DNA from: Sophora flavescens
Taxonomy: Eukaryota; Streptophyta; Magnoliopsida; Fabales; Fabaceae
NCBI GenBank assembly: GCA_030762895.1
Contig: CM061063.1
Location: 71,297,836-71,361,835 of the forward strand
Reading direction: 5' to 3'
DNA length: 64,000 bases
Position 1 is the stretch's first letter, and each line of letters starts with the position of its first letter. Positions 45,401 to 55,548 of the stretch are shown here, piece after piece. Below the pieces are notes generated by a model. It was not told the origin of the DNA. It saw only the letters and a program-made list of their open reading frames with translations, and made no database searches. Position numbers and translations under genes: made by a program.

Positions 45401-48400
45401 ATGTCGCGCAAGTGCCAAACCGAGGTGACAACTTTCACTCTAGTGGTTTCCCTCAGAGTCAGAATGGTTATCGTGGTAATCGAGGCCGTGGAGGTCGAAA
45501 CCGTGGTGGTCGAGGCAGAGGCCGTGGAGGCACCAACCCTACTTGTCAACTCTGTGAAAAGTATGGTCATGAAGCATTTGATTGCTGGTACATATTTGAT
45601 CAAGAATTTGTTCCCCAACGACCACCATCTCAGACTCAGCAATCCACTAATCAAGGGAATCATTTCAATCATGACTCTCGCGGGTACAATAACTCCCAAG
45701 GTTATGGTTCTGGTCCTCATCAGAACTACACTCAGCTCAATCACCCTGTCCAGCACCAACCTAGTGCTAACATGGTTATGCAACAACCTCAATATGTTCC
45801 CAACACTCAAGAGCCTTTGCAGAGGTCATTTGATAACCAAGTATGGTTCCCTGACTCGGGTGCCTCTCACCACATCACAGCTGATTCAAATAATCTCGCC
45901 TCTGAGTAGCCCTTTCGGTGGTCAGGACCAAGTTCTAATGGGGAATGGTCAAGATCTCTCTATAAACTCCATAGGTTCTTCTCCTTCCAATCCTAATATT
46001 ATCTTCTCCTTAAATAATCTTCTGCTAGTGCCTAATATCACCAAAAATCTTGTTTCAATATCCAAATTTGCTCGTGATAATAATGTCTATTTCGAATTTC
46101 ACCCATTTTCATGCTATGTGAAATCTCAGGGTTCTAATCGAGTCCTTCTTGAAGGCTCTCTTGGAGGTGATGGTCTATATAGTTTCGAGAACATCAGCAT
46201 ACTCAAGGAGCCTTCCTCCTCCTGTTTCCAACATCGTGTGCATTCTTCAGCTCCTAGTGAGCTTCTAGCTAAGTCCTCTACTGTAACTAGCACTTTTGCC
46301 ACTTGGCACTATAGGCTAGGACATGCCAATAACAACACTGTAGAGCCTGTCCTTCAATTGTGTAAAATTCCTTCATTGAATAAAACATCTGATGATAACT
46401 TTTGCAATGCATGCTGTCTAGGAAAAGCTCATAGATTACATGCCCCCCTTCCCTTACTACTCACACTATTGCCTTTGAACTCATTCACACTGACCTTTGG
46501 GGACCTACACCTTACACTTCCTTTGGGGGATACACCTATTACATCACTTTTGTTGATGCTTACACTAGGTTTACATGGATTTACTTTCTTAAACAAAAAT
46601 CTGATGCCCTAACAACCTTCAAACAATTCTCTACCTTAATTACAACTCAGTTTTCTACTACTATCAAGGCTGTCCAGTCAGATTGGGAGGAGAATATCGT
46701 CCCTTCTCCAAATACTTCCCAGAATTAGGCATTGTCCATCGCTTGACATGCCCTCATACATCCCATCAAAATGGGACTGTAGAGAGAAAGCATACACAAA
46801 TTGTGGAAATGGGACTTGCCATGCTGTCCCATGCTTCTCTCCCTCTTAAATTTTGGGATCACAGCTTTACACAAGCTGTTTACCTTATCAATAGGCTTCC
46901 CACAGTGGCTCTAAAGTCTCATCCCTCACCCTATCATGCTCTTTATAACTCCAATCCTGATTATTCTAACCTTAGAATTTTGGGGTGTGCTTGTTTTCCC
47001 TTTCTTAGACCTTATAACAGCATAAAATGCAGTTTAGGTCTTCGGAGTGTATCTACTTGGGGCTGTCACCACAGCACAAAGGCCACAAATGCCTAGACTC
47101 TACTGGTTGCATCTTCATCTCTAAGGATGTTTTATTCAATGAATCCAAGTTTCCCTATAAACAGTTGTTCCTCTCTCAGTCATGTTCCCAAAATGTCCCC
47201 CCCGAATCTCCATACCCTGCATCCATTCCCATTCCCATTCCCTCCTACCCTCCTCTAGTTGCCGCACCCTTAAATCAACACCCTCCACCTTCCCCAACTC
47301 CCTCACCATCTCAGTCTGTTTCTGCCTCACCTGCAGATCAGCCTGCCTCACCTCTTATCTCATCATCTGGCTCTCCCACTCATGCCCAATCTGTACCTGA
47401 CTCTATTGAATCACCCACCAACTCTGTCCAATCTGTCTCCAATTCCCCTGCTTCTGTCCAGTCTCCAAGTCCCTCTCCTAATCCACCTATTAATACCCAT
47501 CATATGTTAACAAGGTCCAAAACAGGACACTTGCCACCTAGTCTTTTCTTGAGTCATATTGAGCCAAGGTCTGTCAAAGAAGCCTTAACCAGTAAGCCAT
47601 GGTTGGCTGCTATGCAGGATGAGCACAATGCTCTCCTTTGAAATCACACTTGGTCCCTAGTTCCCCTACCACCAAATCGACAGGCCATTGGCTGCAAGTG
47701 GGTATTCCAGGTTAAGGAAAATCCAGATGGCACAGTGAATAAACTCAAGGCTAGATTAGTAGCCAAAGGATTTCATCAACAGCATGGGTTTGATTTCCAT
47801 GAGACTTTTTCCGCTGTTGTGAAGCCAGTCACCATACGGATCATTCTAACTCTAGCCATCACTCACAAGTGGACTATGAAACAAGTTGATGTCAACAATG
47901 CTTTCTTGAATGGGGTGCTCAGTGAAGAGGTTTACATGGTGCAACCTCCAGGTTTTGAACACAGTGACAAGAACCTTGTATGCAAGCTGCACAAAGCCCT
48001 ATATGGGCTCAAACAAGCCCCTCGGACTTGGTATGAAAGCCTTGCATCTGCCCTGCTACAGTTTGGTTTCATCACGAGCCGGTGTGATCCTTCACTGTTT
48101 GTCTACACCAAGGGCTCTACATCTCTGTATGTGCTAGTGTATGTTGATGATATAATCATCACTGGCTCCTCTGTCTCCCTTGTTGATGATCTAATTCAGA
48201 AACTCCACAAGCAATTTGCTCTCAAGGAACTTGGGAACCTGGACTATTTCCTTGGCGTTGAAGTGAAGCACCTATCTGATGGGGCTCTTCTACTTACTCA
48301 GGGTAAGTATATTCGGGATCTGCTAGCCAAAGCCAATATGGCTGAGGCAAAAGGGCTTTCCTCTCCCATGATTAGCAACAGCAAGCTTACTAAAGCTGGT

Positions 48401-51400
48401 ACTGATACAATATCAGACCCTCATATCTACAGATCAATTGTAGGTGCCTTACAATATGCCACGCTTACCCGTCCAGACATAGCCTTCAGTGTCAACAAAG
48501 TTTGTCAGTTTATGTCCAATCCACTAAATACTCATTGGCAAGCTGTCAAATGCATACTCAGGTACCTCAAAGGCTCCATTCAGTATGGTTTGCTACTACG
48601 TCCTGCTGCCCACACTGCTCCTTTTCCTCTGCTGGCCTTTTGTGATGCTGATTGGGCCAGTGACCCTGATGATAGAAGGTCCACCTCTGGTTCATGCATC
48701 TTCTTTGGCCCAAATCTTGTATCTTGGTGTTCTAAAAAGCAACAATTGGTTGCCCGGTCCAGCATAGAGGCTGAATACCGAAGCATGGCTAATGCTACTG
48801 CAGAAACCCTTTGGATCCAATCACTGCTAACTGAACTTGGGGTCCCATTTACTGCCCCAACACTCCTTTGCGACAATCTTAGCGCGGTAAATTTGGCACA
48901 CAATCCTATCTTACATGCTAGAACTAAACATATGGAGCTTGATATACACTTTGTTCGTGAGAAGGTTCTCTCCAAAGCACTCACAGTGGTCCATGTTCCT
49001 AGTCAAGATCAACTTGTGATCGCTTCACTAAGCCACTCTCCTCGGCTAAGTTTACTGAGTTAAGAACCAAGCTCAATGTGGTTTCCTCTCTTGACCTACC
49101 TTGAGCTTGAGGGGAGGATATTAGAGTATATGTATATGTATGATAACTGAATGAGCTGAGTCAGCATCATTCAGTTATGACAGTTGGCCAATTCAGTTAT
49201 AACATTGTAAATGAAGTGATTCATTCAATAAAAATCACAGTTACAATTTCGGTTTCTGATTTTCTTCTCTCTCTCACTCTATGATATAGTCTTTTAATCC
49301 TTTACCTGGTATCCTCACATTTAATACCAACCTGAAATTTTTAATGTACCAAGGGGCATTTATGTGACAGTGTTACTCACAACTATAGACAAAAAAAGGG
49401 CAAATTTACTTAATGGAGAATATCAAAACTGAAATAAAATGAGAGGAAATCATTGTACCAAAAAAATGGGAGAAAATCAATGGACTGAAGAATGTCAATG
49501 AATAATTTCAACAAGAGGCAGGAAGAGGCAAAAATTCATAGGAACCTAAGGTTGCAGTACCATGATTATTATCTTTTTCAGATGTAAAATAGAATTTCAT
49601 AAAACTATGCCCTTATTTTGCAATCTTTTTCATGAAATTTGAAAAGGCATTCTTTACGGATCAATCAGTGTAAGAAAAAATAGTAAAAATAGTGGTATAA
49701 AATTCTGTAAAAAAAAAAGTCGAATTTTAGAAATTTTCTTTTTTTGACAAAAGAATCTAGAAATTTTAATTGCTAACACATTGCAGTACCAGAATGTAGG
49801 GCATTCCTGTGGGTCATTGCTACAAATCTTTCTAGATATTACCTCTTAATTGACAGGCTCACTTGCTAGATTCATCCAGTTTTGCAACTTGATGACCAAT
49901 CAAACAGACAAAATGTGTTCTAAATTCATACATCCAGAAGCACACACCACATCAAGGCAGTAAGAACAAACTAATAATATGATTTTATTATATTACTTAC
50001 ATTTGAACAAAACCGTCACTGACTCGGTTCTTCCATAGATGGCTTCTTGCATTAACTAGTTGGGAACTAACTCTTCTGCTGCCTGCTGCTGCCTTAGCTG
50101 AAATGAACAATTAATTAAGTTTTATCAACTTGGTTTAAGTAAGTTCATTGACAATTACAGAGTGCATATCTATGCTACAGCTTCTTACTGGGGAGACCAC
50201 TTTGTCCTTTTGCTGTTTCAGAACTTCCAACATTTTCCTAAAAGTAAAATAATGGGTAGCATAAGAAAAGGAGAAAGATTTTGAATTAAAAAAGAATCCG
50301 GCAATCTGAATAAGCACAACTATGTAGAAAAGATATTGTATTGCAATTATTCACCACCGTGAAAGACAAATTATAACAAGATTATAATAACCTTTTTGTT
50401 ACTCGTATCTGCCCTGTTTACCCTCCTTGGTACTGGTAAAGACTTCCTTGAAGAAGAGACAAATGAATATTCTGGTTTCAGTCACATTTTATTCATAAAA
50501 AGCTGAAGTTGTGAATCAATAAAATGAAATACACAAACCTTGTTGTAGCTAATATAGGTTTTCTTGCAAACCTAAAAGAAAAAATGTCAGATAATTTCTA
50601 CAATAAAGTGCTTGTAGCCATACAACCATGAATAACTTTAATATCCTGCTTTAAGTAAGATCAACAAAGGGCAAGATCCTAGCACCTGTCCTTTGAGACA
50701 ATAACTGATTGGCCTCCATTTGTATCATTTTTCTGATCATCTAAATAAGCCTTCGAATCCGTGTCTGCTGCTCAGTAGATAAGGGAGGTAAACAACTAAA
50801 TGTGATTCCAATCATAAAAAGAAAAATTAAAACCTTTAAGGGAAAATTAGTCACCTTTCTTGGAAGCATCTAACTGAACATCACTCTGACTTCCATTTCT
50901 TTGCACTCTTCCCTAATTTGAGTATGAAAAGTGATCAGTACTTGATAGTTGTAGGCCTATGGAAAATTTAAAATGTAAATGTTTTATATAATTATATTTA
51001 TATGCTGCTCTTTTACCATCACCATGGACCCAATCCCAGCAAGAAAAAACGTAAAAAAGTTTCATTACTGATGAAGCATAGAAAAACAGAAAATAATTGA
51101 AAAGGGAGAAAAATGGAGTCAGCAAAGTTAGTAGTCAGCATATATCTGCTATCATATGGCTACCACTAAATCAATCTGCCCTGAACACTTAGAACTTAAG
51201 CAACTACATCCAAAAGGTTATGCTGTATCTGTATCTGATTATTGGCCGCAATAGAAAAAACCAATTGTACGCCCATGACTGGGGTAGATTTTTTAAAAAA
51301 ATAAAATAAAATCCAAGTCCACCATAGAAAGGATCTTAATTTCAATCACATATCTTTTGAAATTCATGATATTTACTATGAAATTAAGTGAAAGGTGTGA

Positions 51401-54069
51401 ATTTTGGAGATTCATTTCAAACCTACTACTAAATTTAAAATGCTATTCCCAAATAACACCAATCTCCATCTGCTTGCTTTGTAAGGAAGAGAAGCCAGAG
51501 ACAAGAAAGGATACAGATAAAAGAAAAAAAAATCATGGACAGATGAAAGTCATATATTATAAGCATATAACTAGAAATGATTACCACCGTAACAAAGGCT
51601 GATTATGACGTAGAGAACGCTGCCCATTAATTTTTTCAAATGATTTTGAAGGACTTCTTTTTTCCCCATTTTTACGTTTTTATAAGTGTCATTGTAGATT
51701 TTATAGCCACAGTTCCATTCATTGTGTCATTGTCGGGTATCAAGAAAATTAATCACCACTAGTAAAAAGAAGTATTTCTTCAACAGAACTGATTAAGTAA
51801 ACAAGAAACAACATGATGTGAACAGAAAATTGGAAGAGCTATGACTTAGTAACTGGTGTTCATACCGTGAAGGATTTCCTCAAAGAGACACCCACTACTT
51901 TAGTGCTTGAACCGGATAAAACCCTAGAAAGGCACGTAAGACATACAAATTCAAATCAAATAATAGATAATCAGTGGTAAAGGAAGCATTAGAGGAAATG
52001 AAGACACTGAAAATTAATATACTACCTTATCCTAGCAAATGTAAAGAATATCACATCAATCTTCATTCAAGATAAAGCATCACAAGACCAAATTCCACTA
52101 TGTGGAGGACCATAGAAAGTCAGCTTATTTTAAAGCCAATGAACCACATAACAAACAGAATAGAGAGCAAAGGGCAAATATTTTAGATTACTACTACATA
52201 TTATCCAATGACCTATCAGATTATTCAAAGTTAAAAGATTGCATGAAAAGAGGGGGAAAGGGGGGGAAGTATGAAACACTGCCTGCCTTTATATATATAT
52301 AAACGACATACATGTTGTATTCCAAAAGTAACTTGCAAGGCTTTTACTAGAACAGTAAAATACTATCATCTTCCCTTATAACTATCTCTCTACCCAGAAT
52401 AAAGAAGATTCTCACTTTATTTTGGAGCCATCACGTCTAATATTTGTTGCAGAGTTTCCTTGAACATTGCTAACATCAGCCAATGCCTTTCTCACATTTA
52501 TATTTGCTATCAAAAACCACAAAAATGATAAATGATAAATGCATTTCACAACATATTTCTGTAAAAAAATCAACAAAAATTTAGTATAGTCAAAACTTAC
52601 CAGAAGTACCATATTTGACACTGCTTTTCTCCATACTTTTGCAAACACCCTTCACCGTTGAAGTTGCATAATAATTATACATATAGTGAGTAAGCAAGCA
52701 ATGGCTTGCTCAAGGATGTAAAATAGATAAAAACTTTCCATGCATTTACAGAAGTTACAAAGTATCCAGGAAGTATCAGAATGCATGTTACCTTTGGATT
52801 GCTGGCACAACTCGGGATAACCCCTTTGTTAGCTACAATAACATTCCTCCTACATAAATTGCAAAAAGAGGTGAGAAACTCAAAAAAGTTTTGGAACATC
52901 AAAAGAAAATGAAAGTCATTCTGCTGTATGTTGCCAGGGTTTCTAAAAAGCAACAATTTTGCACAAAGACATAAAAAGATGTAACACAAAGTAACAATTT
53001 TGGACTTCATACATTTTGTATAAAAAATAGAACCTTCGGACAATCTTGTTTAACTTGAAATACAAGCCTAAAAAGAAAAGGTTGATAATCTCAAAGTCTA
53101 GAAACTAAATTCCTTCAACTGCGACACAGCTAAAGGGCTTCATTATGTATCTAACATCACAGAGAAGCAAACAACTAAAGAAAGAAGACCATCCTCTGTT
53201 AGCACTTGTGATTTCAGGCTATTAGCTAATGCAATATGCGGAAAGAACCACCAAATGCAATCATCTAAAAGTCAGAATTCTACTGTTTTCGACAATTTCA
53301 GCAACTACCAACAGCTCATGGGGTAGAAATTACATCTTTTGAAGTCAGAAAAGATGGCATACCTGGAGGTTGCAACTGCTTCTCTTGCAGATTTCCTAAA
53401 GAAAGATTCAAAATTAGCTTTATAAAATACATACCCATATACCCAGTTACAATATATTCTCAGTCGTGCATATAAAGAAGCACTTACATGAGCCCATCAC
53501 CAACTTTAATCCGTTCATTTTCTGAAAATACCTTGAAGTTCTTACTACCCGCTATTCCATATACATTAAAACATTAAAAAAAAATCAGAACGGTAAATAA
53601 CACTTCAATTTCTTAAGCAACGAAAAAAATAAACACAAAATAAATAAAAAAATCAAATAAAGTTATGCATATGAAAGATACCAATTGGTCGAGATTGACC
53701 ACCTTCAGAAACTCGCGTTGAACCCACTTTAGATTTTCCCTGAAACATGCAAGAATCAAACAAGAATGTCACTAAAAAAAATCATGAACACAAGAAAATA
53801 TGCACCGTAGCAGCTACCATGACTATTCGATAACAAACTTGTTATAGAGTGAGAAAATTACAAATTAGACCAAACTAATCATTTTTGTAAGTAGAACTAT
53901 AGGAAATTCGAAGGTTCAAACCTCTTTGAAGAATCGTAGGGTTATGCGAAATTTTTAACACTAAACAGGCTAGGGTTTTTGTCATATAATTGAAAGGTGA
54001 ATAATAGTTGTGGAAAAATAAAGATAAATTTGGAGTTGAAAGTTGAAACCCTACCTTGAGAGAAACCAT
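39610..54069 (-). CDS. CYCB3;1: G2/mitotic-specific cyclin B3-1, 23 exons
   Basis: Exons in gene order: 54069-54055, 53739-53682, 53551-53488, 53395-53363, 52849-52792, 52649-52601, 52506-52416, 51923-51866, 50912-50855, 50767-50686, 50571-50539, 50446-50392, 50237-50189, 50097-50001, 44154-44109, 42439-42110 (or from 42454), 42032-41910, 41175-41086, 40958-40797, 40704-40645, 40300-40202, 40007-39829, 39745-39610. All phases join and total 2025 bp, about 674 residues; Arabidopsis CYCB3;1 is of similar length. A destruction box RKALADVSN lies at residues 98-106 for APC/C-dependent turnover. The cyclin fold spans about 400-650, with MRAILINWLIEVHFKFD near 454. It partners a CDK in mitosis and meiosis. 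Intron 22 is GC-AG. Intron 14 (~5.9 kb) holds a copia element and intron 15 a MITE. Start MVSLK is the first ATG compatible with the exon 2 phase. Confidence 0.85.
42549..42777. mobile_element. Tourist-like (PIF/Harbinger) MITE in intron 15 of CYCB3;1
   Basis: It is 229 bp with inverted ends of about 40 bp (GGATTTGTTTGAGAGTTGGG on the left; the right end inverted is GGGTTTGTTTGGGAGTTGGG). It is flanked by TAA at 42546-42548 and 42778-42780. A 3-bp TWA duplication and G(G/A)GTTTGTTTG-type ends are characteristic of Tourist MITEs. It has no coding capacity. It lies outside the inverted-repeat arm, so it does not date the duplication. Confidence 0.75.
42972..43655. mobile_element. Possible small DNA transposon in intron 15
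   Basis: The left end (AAAGCACAGACACAGACAC near 42975) and the inverted right end (GGAAGCACCGACATTGC at 43655) are similar, and CTAGCTA lies just outside both (about 42969 and 43653). The interior has repeated GACACAGACATG and ACATGTGTCCGACATGTG blocks. The superfamily is unclear and the edges are approximate. Confidence 0.4.
43578..44099. repeat. Diverged tandem duplication, two ~260-bp units, in intron 15
   Basis: Unit 1 (about 43578-43841) and unit 2 (about 43842-44099) share GACATGTGT/GACACGTG motifs, CACCCCAATGGCAG-like and TTTCCTAG blocks, then CAATCAAATAAGCTGAT and AAAGCACAGCCAAG. Unit 2 ends 9 bp short of the exon 15 donor. The copies are clearly diverged, so the duplication is older than the inverted repeat. 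Confidence 0.65.
44162..44401. other. Intron 14 of CYCB3;1 before the copia insertion, nothing recognised
   Basis: Short AT-rich intron sequence between exon 15 and the retrotransposon. Confidence 0.5.
44407..44647 (+). repeat. 5' LTR of the intron 14 copia element
   Basis: It starts TATTAAAGTATATG and ends GTCTTTTA. A TATA box TATATAAA lies at 44533-44540. It is about 63 bp longer than the 3' LTR. Confidence 0.85.
44709..45905 (+). pseudogene. Copia gag and protease start, frameshifted
   Basis: The ATG at 44709 begins MASTGNPFETATEAS. LDDSNFLLWKQQVEVVI is the usual copia gag N-terminus. A frame change near 45155 shifts to MHIHALVESLQAIGDPATEQ and TVLEGLPEEYNPFV. An RGG-rich stretch and a CCHC knuckle CQLCEKYGHEAFDC follow. 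The protease start VWFPDSGASHHITAD has the catalytic DSGA. The frame breaks again near 45900. Confidence 0.85.
45906..49070 (+). pseudogene. Copia pol: integrase, reverse transcriptase, RNase H
   Basis: The pre-integrase motif WHYRLGHANNNTV is followed by CNACCLGKAHR. The integrase core continues after a frame change near 46440 and includes GGEYRPFSKYF and HQNGTVERKHTQIVEMG. A stop codon at 47639 separates MQDEHNALL from KWVFQVKENPDGTVNKLKAR. The reverse transcriptase has QVDVNNAFLNG and YVDDIIITGSS. RNase H has CDADWASDPDDRRSTSG, EAEYRSMANATAE and CDNLSAVNLAHNP. A final frame change near 49012 spoils the C-terminal LADIFTKPL-type motif. Confidence 0.88.
49119..49296 (+). repeat. 3' LTR of the intron 14 copia element, internally deleted
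   Basis: It matches the 5' LTR except for about 63 bp missing after AATTCAGTTAT. The gap removes the copy containing GCTATATAAAGCC, so this LTR has no TATA box. Confidence 0.85.
49302..50000. other. Rest of intron 14 of CYCB3;1, nothing recognised
   Basis: AT-rich intron sequence between the retrotransposon and exon 14, with no open frame or known repeat. Confidence 0.5.
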
Positions 54070-54166
54070 TGAGGTATTGGTTTCGATGGACTCGATTTGG
54101 TTTGTGCTTCGGAGAGATCAGAGTGAGAATGAAAAGTGAGAACGAATGATGTAGAAAATAAAGATA

Positions 54167-54171
54167 CCGTT
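54167..54171 (-). promoter_or_regulatory. MSA-like core upstream of CYCB3;1
   Basis: On the minus strand the sequence reads TTGCAACGGTATC, about 100 bp upstream of the ATG. AACGG is the core of the M-phase-specific activator bound by three-repeat MYB (MYB3R) factors in plant B-cyclin promoters, and the flanks partly fit the consensus. A five-base core can occur by chance, so this is suggestive only. Confidence 0.4.
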
Positions 54172-54229
54172 GCAAATGCAAAGGAGACCGCGCAGTGCCT
54201 TACATTTTGAAAATATGTATTTTTACCTT

Positions 54230-55538
54230 ACTAAACCCTCAATTTGGTACATGAGAAAAACACTCGGGTCTGAAATAGTCCCTAACCAAAAAAAACTATC
54301 TGTTTAGTCCTTAAAAATGTATTTCCGGGACAGATTAGTCCTTCCATCAGTTGACCACCTTTGATCGCGGGTAAAATGCTGACGTGTCGGTATCCTTCCA
54401 AAACGCATGCCGTTTTTTCCTTCTTCTTCCTCCAGCTTCTTCTTCTTCTTCCACTTCTCTGCGTCTCTTTTCCCTTCTTCACAAACAAAGCAGAAGGTGG
54501 GGAAACATTCATACTTGAAGAAGACCTTTAGGTTCTTTCCTTGATAGCGAATAACAGTACCCCACTTCAGAGGTTGTCTCAGATCAACAGAGGCTTTGAT
54601 TCTGAGGAACCTTCCCAATCGATTGCAGTCTTGGTGTTCCATATCCTCATATGTTCCAATAATATCTCCTAGCTTCCTTGCCATTGATTCAACTCTCATT
54701 TTCAGGGGCAAGTCGTAGATTCTTACCCAGAAGGAGACATTGTGCATTTCTAGCTCAGATGGTTGTTCCTCTCCTGAAACACGCTTCAAAATCAGTATGT
54801 TTCTGTCGAAGCTCCAAGGCCCACTCTTCAAGACATTCTTTGCATCCTTCTTAGTTGTAAACCTGAACAAAAAGAGGTTCTTGTTCAAATCTTGAATCTC
54901 CACTGGATTCTTGAGTCTCCGAGACGGAGTAATCGTCTCTTTGAATGCTCGCACATTGAAGGAACTATCTGACCAGAGTTTCCCTGCAAGGGTGCACCAA
55001 AAGATCTCATCTTCACAAATCTCTGAGTCCTCGACATTGATCCCTTCTTCTTATTCCTTCGACAAGTTCCCTGATTTCCACTGATCCATTTGGGTATTCG
55101 AATTAGCGAGTGAAAACAGAGGAGAAAACCTAGAAAATCTAGGGGAAAATCCAAGGAATGGATGAGAAGAACAGAAAGTCTTGGAACGAGAACCATGACC
55201 AAACCCAAGGGCTCGGGGGGACTAAAGTTACAGAGGCCAACTCAAAACCAACTGGAAACAAAATAAAATCATTGAACAAGAGATACCGAGGAAGAAGAGA
55301 TGCAGAGAAGTGGAAGAAGAAGAAGAAGAAGCTGGAGGAAGAAGAAGGAAAAAACGGCATGCGTTTTGGAAGGATACCGACACGTCAGCATTTTACCTGC
55401 GATCAAAGGTGGTCAACTGACGGAAGGACTAATCTGTCCCGGAAATACATTCTTAAGGACTAAACGGATAGTTTTTTTTGGTTGGGGACTATTTCAGACC
55501 CGAGTGTTTTTCTCAGGGACCAAATTGGGGGTTTAGTC
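54230..55538. mobile_element. MULE-like element with long inverted repeats, carrying a DUF4283 fragment
   Basis: The left (54230-54476) and right (about 55285-55537) ends are inverted copies of about 240 bp with few differences. Both include ACTAAACCC, the block read on one strand as CACGTCAGCATTTTACC, and a (GAA)n-rich inner stretch. Imperfect 9-10-bp flanking repeats TTTTTACCTT / TTTTTACATT fit a Mutator-type duplication. No mudrA-like transposase is present, so it would be non-autonomous and Pack-MULE-like. It lies about 160 bp upstream of the CYCB3;1 start codon. Confidence 0.75.
54480..55089 (-). pseudogene. DUF4283 / zf-CCHC_4 protein fragment captured in the MULE-like element
   Basis: On the minus strand an ATG at 55089 (MDQWKSGNLSKE) is followed by an in-frame TAA near 55052. 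The frame then stays open through CEDEIFWCTLAGKLWSDSSF, LNKNLFLFRFTTKKDAK, LKSGPWSFDRNIL, SFWVRIYDLPLKMR and GTVIRYQGKNLKVFFKYE. These match DUF4283 followed by the start of the zf-CCHC_4 knuckle (FCFVCEEG), the N-terminal module of plant LINE ORF1 and related genes. After the second Cys the frame runs into the left inverted repeat, so the knuckle is incomplete. It was probably captured from a LINE or a domesticated relative. Confidence 0.7.
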
Positions 55539-55548
55539 TTTTTACATT

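Larger units (their letters stand above)
44407..49296 (+). mobile_element. RE1-like Ty1/copia retrotransposon in intron 14, antisense to CYCB3;1
   Basis: It is 4.9 kb with short LTRs (44407-44647 and 49119-49296). A degenerate primer site TGGTATATAGAGC lies at 44648 and a polypurine tract GAGGGGAGGA at 49109-49118. Target duplications ATCCT lie at 44402-44406 and 49297-49301. Gag, protease, integrase, reverse transcriptase and RNase H follow in copia order on the plus strand. A few frameshifts and a stop make it inactive, but long frames survive, so it is not ancient. Lineage is inferred from the short LTR and pol motifs. Confidence 0.9.

Noticed and set aside
51588..51656. Possible additional CYCB3;1 exon (minus strand, SPSKSFEKINGQRSL)
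   Set aside because: A plausible acceptor and donor exist, but the phase does not fit between exons 8 and 9, which already join in frame.
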